Shown here: positions 36,420-48,800 of the stretch, piece after piece | Layout: each line of letters starts with the position of its first letter | Position numbering within the stretch: position 1 is the stretch's first letter | Assembly (NCBI GenBank): GCA_965153455.1 | Contig: OZ234496.1 | Coordinates: forward strand, 17,414,304-17,478,303 | Origin: Sphagnum compactum | Lineage: Eukaryota; Bryophyta; Sphagnopsida; Sphagnales | DNA length: 64,000 bases | Direction of reading: 5' to 3' | The notes under the pieces: generated by a model | Told to the model about the DNA's origin: nothing | Seen by the model: only the letters and a program-made list of their open reading frames with translations | The model's database searches: none | Made by a program: the position numbers and the translations under genes

Positions 36420-37646
36420 ATGATCAAATCGTCACGAGTAGGGTGCCAGCCATCAGCCGTCCCAGCTCGTAGCCAGCCAGCCTTGATTTCAATCGCCATG
36501 GACGCATCATGCTCTAGCAAACACTGGGATTGCGTTGGGAGCGAGCTACAGGCGGAGGAGGATCCAAATCTAAGAGAACTAAGCCAACAGACGCACCACG
36601 GGAGCGCACCTGAGTACCTTTGGAGTGAGCTTGCAGAGCCGGAGGAGGAGACTGATAAATATGCGGACAAAAGGCTCCGCCACCTGCTGGAAGGTACATC
36701 AATAGATCCATCACAACTTGAAATAGTAGAGTCCCTCGCAGAAGGGGGCCAGGCACGTGTGTACTTGGCTAAATACACCTGGTGGCCGGGGAAATCGAAA
36801 GATGTGGTCGTCAAAAGATACAAAGGCCGTCTCGGAGTTCGTGTAGTTCACGAGTTGCGAAGGCGAATAAAAGATGTGGAAAGGCCAGGCCTGGAAAAGG
36901 GTCTTTGCCCCCTTATTGGGCTCTCAGAGAATAATATAACCGGAGAGGTGTCGGTTGTCATGCATGCCTATCGAGGAGATTTGCGAAATCTTATCGACAA
37001 GAGAATGGACTATCTCAAGTCTCGGATGCGCAGCAACATGCAGGATGATGATGCTACGCAAATGATGATGATGCCTTTTCCTTATGGTCGCACATTGCAC
37101 ATAATGGACCAGATCGCTCATGGAATGGAAAATTTGTGTGAGATTGGAATCATACACAGAGACCTCAAAGCCTCCAACATCTTTGTGTCGCCAGTTGAAC
37201 ATGTCAAGGAGGGTTCATCTCGAATTCTTAATTCTAGAAAAGTCGAATTAAAGGAAGATGTGGCCTATAAATGCTTTTATGCTGTTGTTGGGGACTACGA
37301 GAGCTCGGACGGCGTTGTGGGCACCGGGTTTTGGAGGCCACCCGAAGTGCTGAAAGCAATGAAGGAGGATATCTGGCCCACATATACAGCAGCAGTGGAT
37401 GTGTATGGTTTTGGCATGGTGTGTTATGAGCTACTCACTGGCCATATTCCTTTTCAATGTGAAGGCGTCCGAATGACAGACTACGATGCGGTATTGTCAG
37501 GCCGAAGACCAAAGCTGCCTGACTACTTGAGCCCTGGGATGACCCAACTATTGCTCAAGTGTTGGCACCACGATCCTTGCCAACGGCCTACATGGGACGA
37601 GATCCAGGAAGCCTTAGATACTGAAAGTCGGGATTTTATTAGGTAG
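36420..37646 (+). CDS. TKL-like protein kinase with a DYE metal-binding motif (intronless)
   Basis: A single-exon kinase of 408 aa. The kinase domain spans about 98-400, with a glycine loop AEGGQARVY (107-115), VAIK lysine Lys132 (VVVKRYKG), catalytic loop HRDLKASN (246-253, Asp248), activation segment start GDYE (291-294) in place of DFG, PPE (307-309) in place of APE, AVDVYGFG (Asp327) and CQRPTW (Arg389). Lys, HRD Asp and the metal Asp are present, so activity is plausible. There is no signal peptide or membrane segment. The N-terminal 95 residues are acidic (EEDPN, EPEEETDKY) with no named domain. The first ATG (36420) has a weak context; Met27 at 36498 sits in a strong one (GCCATGG) and would give 382 aa. 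Degenerate relatives lie at 60.5-61.0 and 62.2-62.8 kb, and its flanks recur at 32.4-33.0 kb, so the family is expanding locally. Substrate and pathway are unknown. Confidence 0.82.
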   Translation: MIKSSRVGCQPSAVPARSQPALISIAMDASCSSKHWDCVGSELQAEEDPNLRELSQQTHHGSAPEYLWSELAEPEEETDKYADKRLRHLLEGTSIDPSQLEIVESLAEGGQARVYLAKYTWWPGKSKDVVVKRYKGRLGVRVVHELRRRIKDVERPGLEKGLCPLIGLSENNITGEVSVVMHAYRGDLRNLIDKRMDYLKSRMRSNMQDDDATQMMMMPFPYGRTLHIMDQIAHGMENLCEIGIIHRDLKASNIFVSPVEHVKEGSSRILNSRKVELKEDVAYKCFYAVVGDYESSDGVVGTGFWRPPEVLKAMKEDIWPTYTAAVDVYGFGMVCYELLTGHIPFQCEGVRMTDYDAVLSGRRPKLPDYLSPGMTQLLLKCWHHDPCQRPTWDEIQEALDTESRDFIR

Positions 37647-38999
37647 ACCTGGGCTTGAATGAACGTATTTATCTTACGCAAGGGTATGTATGAGAGTTGC
37701 TAAACTCCAAGGGGTGCAGTTGTTAGATTCTAGCATTGACTCCAAAACTCCTTCCAATCTGCTGGCTCTAACAGGCAATCCCCGCATGTCAAGTGCAGAA
37801 AACTCCCACCACTTTACAACTCTTCATAAGTCCATCCCTGAATCCTGTTTAAAAAACCTTGTGTAAGACATTTGCCCCAAATTGGCTCTCCAAAAGAGAT
37901 ATGTGTGAATTTAGCTATGTACATCTTGTGATAGATTTTCTCTAAAAATAGTCCATAAACTCCTAAAATAGAAAGTTGATGCACGGATATGTACTTGGGT
38001 ACAAAATCCAGATCTACATTTGGTTTTGCCAAATTATGTTTTTGTGTTCACCAATAGGCATTTAAAGCAGAGTGAGGTTTTTTTGCTAAGTTGGGTTGTG
38101 CTCATCATAAGCCAACATTCCCTGTCTGAAGCAGATTTAGTTTATCTAAATAGGGTTGTGGTCGTTGTAAAGCTACAGTAGCAAAGCAACTTTTACAGCA
38201 CTCTTGGGATTCAGGTTGTTGAGTGGAACAAAGGTATTAAACTTTCAGTATTTGATGTATCACACTTGCTCTAGTTTTATCATCCCTGGAAATAGTACAT
38301 AGGCGTAAAAAGTCCCTTTCACTTTCGCACCGTTTCCCTGTCCTTCATCAATCTGCAGGAAATTTTGAAGAAGAAATCGTCTCATAGTAGTCCATGACTC
38401 TCGCTGGAGCGATGGTGATATGCAAGTGGCAGATAAAGTAGAGCTTTTGTACAGCCGGAGGGTAGCCCAAGGGGCGCTTCCATCCTTTTAGGCAGCAGGG
38501 TGCTATTACGAAAAGCACTGGCTGCTTCTTTTATTTTATCTTCTCCTTTCATTTTCTTTCTAATGATGAAGCCTTGCCAAGCTCCATTAAACAAAGCACC
38601 CAACAAAGGGGGAAGGAAGAACGAAGAGAGAGGACCCAAGTCTCAGCCAGAAGAGCAAACTTGAAAGTGGGTCACAAAAAGGCAAAGGAACAAATTATGT
38701 TCTGAAGCCCCTGCCAATCATAAAAAACATTTCAAAAAGGGGAAGGGAAACATGAAAGATGAATAAGCTTAGAAAAGCCTTCACTTGCAACAATGGCATG
38801 TTTCAAAATAAAAGCAACTTACACTCTCTACAAAGTTATTGACACCTTTTATCTATAGAAAGCACATAGAATCATTAGAGGAAGGCCATGGATGCCTTTT
38901 GCTGACAAAGTCATATTAATACATCGATGAAAAAAATCATCTATATGTTGCTTCTAAAGACAACCAAAGACCTTTCTAGCAAGGCAAAGAAATGTATCT
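37647..38999. other. downstream region of the kinase; duplicated segment, no other gene
   Basis: 37685-37761 recurs inverted at 32535-32615, and 37884-38211 recurs directly at 32642-33005. After 38220 the sequence is unique within this window. Small reading frames near 38382-38639 have no recognisable product. Confidence 0.6.
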
Positions 39000-39007
39000 G
39001 TAGAATG

Positions 39008-41697
39008 TCAATCGTCGTACAATCCTTCCTTTGCTTGAATCACCACTCTCATGACCGCCCCACGAGATGAAATAATATGTGAAATGAAATTTGTTTGGGT
39101 GGGATTGGCAATGAGCATGTTGATCAAGGTGTGAATGTCATTAGTCGATAACATGATGTCAACCCACTTACAATAAAATGGAAGTGAAGACGTCAAAACG
39201 ACATGAGTTTGCTCACATAAAACATGAAATTTCACATCTTTCGTGATAGAAATGAAGGCATTCCAATAGCATCATGAGATGTAATCCATTCCCCACCATG
39301 GGAACAAAGCAAAAGGTGGGTCCTTACTAAATTTAAAGGTTAATCACAAATGTAATGAATCAACTCAAGAATTAAAGGATGAGGGAGGTCCAACCTAGTG
39401 CATAGTACATTAGAAAAAACATCAAAAGTGAAGAAAAATGGGTGATCGAGTGAGCAAAAAGTCATGCACCTACCTAGCACCCATGGGCCCACACATGACC
39501 TCAAGCATGCACAATGCAAATCAAAAACCATGTTAAAAAGGATATTAAAAAAAAATGGTCATGCAATATGTTTGAAATGCTCCCTTGAAATCAATCTAAT
39601 CGCCTTTCTACAAACTACATAAAAAAAGAACATAAACCATCACTTATAAAGAAAGAACTCTCATGCCAACTTCAAATGGGCATAGAAAAGGAGGGACCAA
39701 AACTATTGGCGCCTATCACCTCTGATAAGAATGGACAACAATTTGATAATTTTGGTGACAATGATATGTGCAACAAATGCCTAATTCCCCAAATAGGCCA
39801 ATGGTGCAATGAATTATGTGGAATGGGGTTAATCCCTGCACAAAAAATGGGGAAAGAAACTCATCATTGCATTCAAAAGGCCTATGGGCAATCCAAAGAG
39901 CCTAGGCCCAAAAATCTTTTAAAAACTTACATGAGGGTCACATTAAAGGAAACAAATTAGTACTAAAAGATTAGTAAAAAGGAAAAGGAACAAAACAAAT
40001 AGGAAGGTCTTTGGGGAAAACATCAAAAAAAATCCCAAAGGTTATTTGAACATCCCTCAACCTTGGAAGTGCATTTACATAACAAACATCCTCGTCCAAT
40101 GTTGTCTTTTGTAGGAAGGAAAAAGTGAAAAATATAGATCCAAATGGAGCCCAAAACCCTAATACCATCCAAATGGCAAAAATTGGTAGAGGAGAAAAGT
40201 TGAGAAGTAGCGTTGAAGGCAACCAAGTCGAACACTTGCCAAGTTGAACCATGAGCCCCACAAAAATCAATTAAAAAATAAAATGGCTAAAAACAAGACA
40301 AATAATAAAAACCAAACCAATGATGTGAATGTCATCAATAAAGGAAGGGAAAATACAAAAGGAAAAAACCCCCACATAACACCATAATGCACAAAAGTGG
40401 GCTAATGTAAAAAGAGGCCCAATGAGCAAATCACCTTGGCACATGTTTTCCAAAAAATGGATGATGGACAAATTTCCCAAAAGGAATGATGGTTGAAAAA
40501 AAAAGGAACTTGCTAAGCATAAAAAGATCGAACAAAAGAAAAATGTTGATACAATTAACCTCTTACTATGCGAAGTTCTTAAACGATGGTTTTCTAGGAG
40601 TTGATGTTGAAAACATTTGTGACATCCACTTGTAACACCACCCGATTAAAATGGATATCTAAAACAACTTGGACACCATGAACCATTATGTCACACCCAC
40701 CTTTGATTACCATGCCGGGCTAATGAAATGACAAGTGAGCAAAAAAAATGTCATGAAACTACAAACATAAAATTTTGTTCACCAACTAGTACATGACTTC
40801 ACCCACCAATGCCGACAATTAGTTGAATGCCTCCAAAAAGTTTAGCCAAAGCCAATAGCCTAGGAATGCCGAGAACCCAAGCAATGGACCCTGGGATATG
40901 ACCTTTGATGACATTGGGACTCACTTAGATAAGTTGTGTGAAGCCATTAATTGAATCCTCAAAATCAAAAAAGTTTTGAAAATGCTCAAAAACCATGCCT
41001 AACGGACCATCCGTTGAAAGATGTAGCAATCGAATGAAACTAACTTTCAAATATCCAAGGAAAATCCAAGTCCAAGTTGGGTTGAAAATCTAACAAGGAA
41101 TCCAAACAAGGAAAAGACAAACCTGAAAGATGAAATGGTTACAAAACATCAATAGTCTCTGCAAGGGGGACAAGAACCCTAGTAACACAAACATACTCCC
41201 TAGCATGCCCTAAAACAAAACTTCATCCGATTTGATGTGACTAAGGTGGGACCAAACCAGAAAGGAGCTTAAAAACCACCACAAGTGCTTGTATTTGAAA
41301 AACATGTTATGATTTAAATCTTCTCAATTACTAGCTAAAAATCATCATAGGCATATCATGGTCTCTCTATGACCATCTACATCACCACAAGGGGGGAGGA
41401 AAAGACACCATTCCATGAACAACAAGAAAAGATGCCAAGTAGTCATGTTGGATGGGCCATGAGCCAAACAATCAAAAGGAAGATGAAAGGATAGTTGAAC
41501 CTCCCACTTCAAAATTGAAGGGATGTGAGGATACAAACGAGGATAAGGAAGACCCAAATGAAAGCTCCAAAGGGGTTCAAAGCCAAACCTAAGCCAAAGT
41601 CGAAGGTGTAGGAAAAAAAGTTTGAAAATAGTTGGAGGGTCATTGTTTGCCAAGCAAGGAAATAGCATGAAAAGCCTAGTAATGTTTCAGATGACAA
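39008..41697 (-). pseudogene. decayed reverse-transcriptase element
   Basis: Several adjoining - strand frames together resemble a LINE-like plant reverse transcriptase that has lost its reading frame. In order: QGDLLIGPLFTLAHF (about 40430, from the QGDP-L-GPLF box), FIDDIHIIG (about 40330, from the (Y/A)DD box), DGIRVLG, then DEDVCYVNALPRLRDVQITF (about 40080-40120), CTRLDLPHP (about 39380-39410), and CEQTHVVLTSSLPFY (about 39190-39220). The catalytic box reads IDD and is surrounded by frameshifts, so no enzyme is encoded. Element ends and target duplications were not found. The assignment rests on motif order; the exact family is uncertain. Confidence 0.65.
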
Positions 41698-41699
41698 AT

Positions 41700-43290
41700 C
41701 ATATCACATTGTGAAAACAAAGCTCCAGAGCTAGAACACAAGATGTTGTGCCAAATGAAAAGCCCCAAAAAAAAGCCCTAGAACCAGGTCCTACACATTC
41801 AAACAGGAAGAAAATGAAATAAACCAAAGGCTAAGGTTTTACATTATCTAAGGGTCACATTCTAGCCTAAGGCTAGTGGAAAGGCTCACAAACTAGCCAA
41901 GGGCGTATGGTGGGGACCACAGTCTAAACTAGAGGCTACATCTAGGATTCTAAGATCCAACTTTTTTCTATCTAAAGTTCCAAACTTTACCGAACAGCCT
42001 AGACCCACTCAAATCATTCACAATGATCTCTGTCATCAAACCCATGTAATAGATCAAATGAGTATCAATAAACTCCTTTTCAATTTTACCATCATCCCCA
42101 TATCTACCAACTATTCCCTGAACTTAGAAAGCAAAAACAAAGAATATGTTCCATGAGTAGTTCAAGTATAATTTATTGTAGGAGCCGAGAATCCTTCTTC
42201 AAAACCTTAGTTACAGTTTCCTATATTCAAAGGAGCACCCATAACATGTGAATATGTTTTCAGGAACTGTACTGAGACCAACTATTTTTGGACCAAATCA
42301 GGTTGATTATGGTAAGCTAGATGGATTTTGCAGTGCAGGTTTTGATCTTTGTTGCCTTGAGTTGTTCTATTGATTCTAGGATCTGCACCTGTTTCTTTCT
42401 GTGCTTTTGCTGGCATCATCTCTTTGTGAACTTGCAATGCAAATTATCTGTTGATGTGGGACTTCAAGAGAGTCAATGGTTGTTTTCTACATGTGTGAAA
42501 CTAGACAATACTCTGTGTCACAATCAACACTACAGGCCAAGGCTACATTAATCTTGGCTTCATAAAGAGAGTGCTGTTTGCACAAATTGAGATCCAAATA
42601 GATCTGAGTCGGCATTTTGTGCAACTATGGATGTGGCTGGACATGCAGAAGCTGACAGAATTTTTCAAGCTTGTTGCTGAGGAGGGAAACAGGATATTTC
42701 ATGTGCATCACCAGTGTACTCAGTCATTGGTGCCTGGCAATCTGGACAAGGTTTTGAAACAGGCCATTTATGGAAATACACATTTATACAATATCTATTT
42801 TGAAATTGCTTCAAAGTTGGCATATACTTGGACCCAATTCTCATGGCACAGAGAGCATAACAACACGTATTTGGATTCAGATTGGTGCATTTTCTTGATC
42901 ACTCAAAACACGGCCTTCAATATGAACTGCAAAACACACTACCTTTCCAGCTCCATGAATGCATAATTTGAATGGATGTGGCATAACTGAAGGCGCCCCT
43001 AAGCATGCTCCATGGAGGTCCTGATCAGCATTTGGATATCTTCATTAGATTGAGGCTCACTTCTAAACAAGGTAACATTTTTCCACTATTATATGTATAG
43101 AATAGAAAACATGTCCAGAATCACACAAAGAAAGGCAGCAAAAGCTTAAGTAGATTTCATCTCTTAACTTTCTAATATCTCACTTAATGAGATCAGAGTA
43201 TATTCATGAAATATCATCACACCTTGGGGTAGATACGTGGCCCACTGTAATAGACTCTATGCAAAGCAGCAATCCTAAAAGAAAATGGAC
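41700..43290. other. intergenic DNA with one unassigned 131-codon frame
   Basis: A + strand frame at 42571-42966 (131 codons) has moderate complexity but no recognised domain. Its composition and the lack of clear splice partners make it uncertain. It could be a pseudogene exon or chance. The remainder shows nothing. Confidence 0.4.
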
Positions 43291-43297
43291 TATATTC

Positions 43298-45174
43298 CTA
43301 AGATGCCTTTTGTTTGCTTGATTCATCCGCAACAGATTCTTCCTGAGTTGCCCCCTTCACTCTTCTTCTGACAGACCCATCAGCCTTGACTACTTCTGCC
43401 TTTTTGTCAATCTGCCCATTAGCAACAGCACCTCCCTTCTGGACAGGTCTCTTTGGTGGGAATAAAAGATTGAAGGCCCAAACAGACACAACTGTGCCCA
43501 CCATAGGTCCAATCCAGTACACCGCAAAATGCTCCCACGATGTATGTTCATTGCTCACAAATGCCCATGCAAATGCCTGCCATCACCAATCCAAAAGACA
43601 AAAGACATCATCTTCTCTGCTCAAAGTTTCTAAAGCAGAGAGAGACCCCGATGAACAGTTGGCATCAACAGCACAGCATTAACATTCAAATCTCCAACTT
43701 CAGCTCTGAACTTGAACCACAAAAACTTGACCAAAACCTATCCAATGCCTCATCTGAATCACTGAAATCACTCAAGGAAATCATATCAGCATCATTGCAA
43801 TAGATTCAAGCAGTACATGATTACCACATTAGTAGCCAACATATTGCAGGATGATTGTAGGGTTGTCTGAGACCAATGAGCTATTTTTGTAGCAGCAAGA
43901 CTGACCCACTCTGACCAATGAAACATTTGACTGTTAGTGCCACATACATGTGAATCTCAACTACAATCCCTCAACCTCACCATGAAGTGAAACAAAGTGA
44001 AAAAAAAGCTTACATTAGCTGGGTTCATGGCAGGGCCCGTGTAGGCTCCTCCTGCCATCACCAGGACAATGGTAGCCACAACAATTATCCCTGTCTTTAC
44101 ATTGGGGTTGCGTGGACCTCTCAAAATTGCCCACAAAACTGTGAGAGTGAGTGCAAATGTCAAAACGGCTTCTGCCACCAATCCTACTGATAGAGACACC
44201 TTCAGCTTGGGGCCACCCAACATATGTGCATATTTCTTTGGCATCACCTCCAGTATAGCCAATGCTCCAGCCACACCCCCAATCATCTGCAACAATACAC
44301 CATCCATCTAACAGTTTGCTTGGCAATTGATCATCTAACATTTTGCTTGGGAATTGATCCATCAAGCAGTCACATCGTTTCCATTTAGGGTTTGATTACT
44401 GAAACCAGTACACTTCATCTGCTTGTAATTTTCCATCTGCACGCTATTGCAGCTAACTTCACTAGAGCTACCAGTGCATGAATTGTATTCCCCACATCAA
44501 ACTGAACCAGACTACAGAAGAACAGTTCTCAATTGTGCACTATAGTGGTGTGGCACATGTTTTGATCACACAAAGTTCGAGCACCAAATTTGATCAGCTT
44601 CTACACTGTCTCACTTGTGACCAATTTGGTGCACAAGTGAGAATGTGTAGAAGCTTGATCATCAGTCAGCATCTTTTCTCTTTTAACCCTCAACTTTTGT
44701 CCTACTGATGAGAAAGATAGAGAACATACTTCACATCAATTCTGCAAATTTGCTAAGAAATAGTAAGAGCACTACGACATTCAAGCAGAGGAAGGAAAAC
44801 GGGGAGGAAAGAAAAAAAAATTGTGTTCTCGACGCTTTATGAGTAAAGAAAATAGAGGAATTTAAGGAAATAGGAATCTATACCTGGGCCGGCATGCGAA
44901 CCCCAAGCGAGAAAAGCGTGTCCTTGCTGACCCCCGCATAAGCGAAAGCTACTAGCGCAGTGGGATTCCAGCTTGCACCTCCCAGTGCTTTCCCCAACGC
45001 CGAGAATCCGAAGACCAGGGCCGTAACTAGTCCCAAGACCACGTAAAGCTTCCCGGAGCCCTGGAGGCCGAGGAAGGGCGCGACTACCGAGGACACAGCC
45101 CCTAAAGAGGCCATGGAAAACACCCACAGAAACGTAATGGAGGCATCTGCCGCAGCTGTCGTTGCCAAACCCAT
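43298..45174 (-). CDS. SIP1: SIP1-type aquaporin (small basic intrinsic protein)
   Basis: Six-membrane-span major intrinsic protein of the plant SIP class, which is usually in the ER membrane and conducts water or small solutes. Exon 1 is 45174-44884, exon 2 is 44286-44014 and exon 3 is 43576-43298. Both introns are phase 0 with GTATAG...TTGCAG and GTAAGC...GGCAG borders. The product is 280 aa, longer than the typical 240. The first pore motif is NPT (70-72, GASWNPTALVAF), the SIP1 signature replacing NPA; the second is a normal NPA (185-187, TGPAMNPANAFAWAF). The loop with YWIGPMVGTVV precedes the last span. After about residue 235 there is a hydrophilic Lys/Glu/Arg-rich tail (PPKRPVQKGG...RRRVKG) that ends AS. 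The exon 1 start is the only Met in a suitable place. Typical SIP genes have this exon layout. Confidence 0.94.
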
Positions 45175-45560
45175 CCCTCAAGCAACAACAACAACAACAC
45201 ACAAACACAGTCTACTCCCCCTTCGCCAGACCCCCGAGAGACCACCAAAACCGTCCGCACAGACGCATAAAATTTCTACCAAAAAAAAAGAATCTTAGCG
45301 GATTAACAAAAGCGACCAACCAACAAGAAGTATGAGCAAATGAGCTTCTCAGACATAAGTTGTGTCAAACGCGATCAAATTCTACGAATCGCTGTGCGGA
45401 GAGCGGAAAGGGAGCGCGAGAATTGACGCCAACAAACGGTCCAGTCAAATCAGTGGAGATTTTGCTTGTCAAAGTCCGCGGAAATTAAGGGTCAAGGTGA
45501 TTGAAGTAGCGAGAAGGACGAGGTAGTGAAGGAAGCCCACAAGGAAGCCCACATGAAGGA
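45175..45560 (-). promoter_or_regulatory. 5' leader and promoter region of the SIP1 gene
   Basis: Sequence directly upstream of the aquaporin start on the - strand, GC-richer than the flanking intergenic DNA. It has an AAC-rich run (45182-45201 on +) within the likely leader. No confident TATA box was seen. Confidence 0.4.
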
Positions 45561-45599
45561 TGGATGGAAAGTGGTCAGGAAACAATTTTCTGTTAGGTT

Positions 45600-45810
45600 C
45601 CAGTTCTGTAGCTAACCATGGTGGTTAGCAAAGTGCTTCTTTTAACTACTTACCTACTAACAACCTGCTTGTGGGTCGGTAGTCAAGCAGGTAATAGTAA
45701 GAAGGTAGGTAGCAAAAGTAGCCCTTACCTATGTACAAACCATTTACTTACCTACTAATTACCTATTTTCTTACCTATCTACCTCTCTATATATATATAT
45801 ATATATGAGA
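45600..45810. repeat. TACC-rich foldback and (TA)n microsatellite
   Basis: Two inverted pairs lie in a TACC/GGTA-rich stretch: GCTAACCA...TGGTTAGC (about 45612-45630), and CCTGCTTG...CAAGCAGG within a longer imperfect foldback (about 45645-45715). A TA run follows at about 45788-45806. The foldback could be a small MITE-like element. Confidence 0.6.
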
Positions 45811-48800
45811 CTTATTTTTTGCAGAATTGGTTACCAAGGTGAAACTAAATATTAACTCAGTTGAGGTTCATCCACAACTGCATAATAACAGGCATCTAGT
45901 GGATGGTGTGCTGGTGGGTGCTGGTTTACTGTAGCCGTCAAGGGTCAAGGAGGACTCGTTATATTGCCGTCAGCAGAAGTCCCATCTTTTGGCATAAAAA
46001 GATTCAAGTTGACCAAATATAGTAAAAGTGGTTCTTCTATATAGTTAATCATTTGACCAAAAAGACCCACTTTGAAAGAGGAATCAGCCCTTGCAATCCT
46101 TGAGAAGAGCCATGTAAAATGTCAGATTTTGGAAAAGTCAACTTGGTAGAGTTGTAAAGACTTCAAGATCGATCTTTCAGTACCCCAAAAAAAAGGGGGG
46201 GGGGGCTTCATTGAGATATGAAAAATCCCCACTGTTGAAAGTGAAATCTTCTTGAGTAGCCTTGCAAATTCCAAGTTTTTAGAAATTTTGACCTAGATAT
46301 CATTCTTGGATGGTTGCAAAATTTCCAGGGTACATAGAAGGCATCCAAATGAACTTTGAAGTGGGAGGAGAAGAATTGCACAAAAAGAACTTTGGATGAT
46401 AAAGAAATGAATGGTCAAGGATGCACATAAATGTGCATCCACACAATATCAATGAAAGCAAAAAAAATTTTGTACAAACTTTTTTTCTAGTGTTTCAGCC
46501 TTTCCCATAGTCCCCCCACATTGCTCAATCAAGGAAGTAGCTTTTTTTTCTAAGTGCAAGTTTGAGTTTCACCGTGACTAATGTCTTGCACATTTGCCTT
46601 TTGGATCATGCTTGTCATTCATTTACAAATATAGCATTTGTAATTGGTTGGTTAGTTGTTTTTCCAAAAATAGCACCCATAAGAGTGCGATCTAGGAGAA
46701 GACAATTGAAGTTTGGGCATTCTTGAAAGCTTCATGGTGTTCACTTTCTTTTTGAAAACCAACACCCATGGAGGTGTTGTTGTAGAGAACAAAAGTGAGA
46801 GTTCCAACATCAGCAAAAGCTTATCGGTGTGTGTGTGTGTTTTTTTTTGAGAAGCAACATGGGGGGGGCGAATTGTTGATGCATGGTGATGCACATTGCA
46901 AAGAGAATCTAGGTTTAGATTTTCATTGACATCATCGCATGTGCATTGTGACTTTTTTTTGCAAAATTCATTGTAGGGTCAATGGGTGCCATTGCCAATT
47001 CTCTTGAACATTACAAAAGATATCACATCAATTATCTCTAGTGCTACAAAAGATGCCACCCAAAAATCCTTCACAAAATTTGTAATTAGGTTAGGTATTT
47101 ATCGTCACAACATGCTACAGCTCCAAGTCCTAACGTTGCAAAAGTTTCAAGTGGAAAAGTTTGGTGTTTTTCCAACCCAATTGTTTAATCAACATAGTAA
47201 CAACACTGCAACAATAGAAATGCGTTATGAACCAAAAAAACTAGCTAGATTACTAAGAACAAGATTGTTGTTTTTATGTGGTCAATTTATGGAGTGTCTC
47301 AATATGGTTTGTAGATAATTGTTATTAGCTTGGAGCTTCATTTCAACAAGTTGCTTCTCACATGTGTCACTTTGTGACAATTCAAGTTCTAGATTTTTTT
47401 TTGAAAAGAATAATTGGAAATGCACGATTGTTTATTGTGTCTCATAGTTCAATGCCACACATGCTAGTTTACAAAGGTTTGGTAGGAGCTACACACAATG
47501 GGGTGAGGGTGGACCAAATTGGTCTCCCCTAATGGTTATGGGTTAAACACCCATTACGTGTGGGGTAAAACCTAAGGCTAAGTGAAAAGACGTACTCCAA
47601 TTTTTTCTATTTTTTTTCCACTAGTTTTTACTAAATGTAAAACATAAATACCTACTTCAATGTTTTCTTTGTTTTTTTAGTATCACTAGAGTCAAATGAA
47701 AAAATGTAGGATGGTTCAAAGAATGGAACACCTATTTCTCTAAAAAAACATTCCACTTTTATAAACACTTCACAAATAATAGAAAATAAAACATGTTGGG
47801 TAAGCCGCCGTCCCATTACATTAAATATTAAAAGTGGAACAAGTATTTTTGCATACAACAAGGATTAATGTTGGGCATGTACCCATTTTGATAGGTCAAA
47901 ATCACTAGTTCAAATTTGTTGAACCCAAATTTGTTAAGAAGTATGACCCATTTTATAGGATTATTGTTGGTGAGAAAGGGGTAAAGGTGAGATAAGGAGT
48001 AGATTGAAAAGGATAGGAGTTTTGGGGAAGGGGAAAAACCATGGTCTAAAAGGGTTAATATAAATTTTTAGCTACCTTAGGTTTTAAAGATTGGTGGCAT
48101 GGATAGGATGGAAGGAAGTGGGTTAGTTAGTTTTGAAAGATCAGCTTATCATGCCTTGGACTGGCTATCTATTTGGATAAGGGGGGTAGTTGGGGAAGAT
48201 TGATTCCTACAAATTTTTTAGGTCTAGACTAAAGGGTTAGGTTGTTATAATATGTTGGGGTTTCTTGGTCAAACTCATTATTGACCTCTCATTTGGATGT
48301 GAGGATGTTGAAATATTCATGAGCTTAAGGTGGAGGTGGGAGCATGAAGTGAGGATTTGGGGAGACTTGGGGGGAAATAAAAACACCACCATCAAGTGAA
48401 TGGGAGGTGGTTACTCGCTCTTGAAGAATGAGACATTTAAAGTGAACTCAAAGGAAGATACATTGTCCAAAAGGAGGTGGAGGCATTAATGGGAGGCAAG
48501 AGAGGTGGTGGTGATGATTCAAGGAATATTTTCCATGAAAAATACCACTTTAGGCAAAAGGGAAGAGCTAAAAAACAAATAAGGTTTGGAAGTTTAAAGG
48601 TGGGGAGCACGTACAGAAACAAAGTTTTGATGACTTGTGAGGCACAAGAGGAAAGTTTTTTTGTGGTTTTGAGGGGACCAAACTTAATTCTCAAGTTTAA
48701 AAGGGGGGTTGTGGCAGGATTGTGTTTCATTTTGGCATGCTTAGAGTCTAGTTGATGTTAGAATTAAAGAGGATTGTGATGATAGGATGGTAGAAAGAGA

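Noticed and set aside
42571-42966. 131-codon frame as a gene
   Set aside because: No family recognised and no neighbouring exons found; kept only as unassigned.
48437-48755. Overlapping 92- and 97-codon frames on both strands
   Set aside because: No recognised motif, no splice partners and low-complexity flanks.
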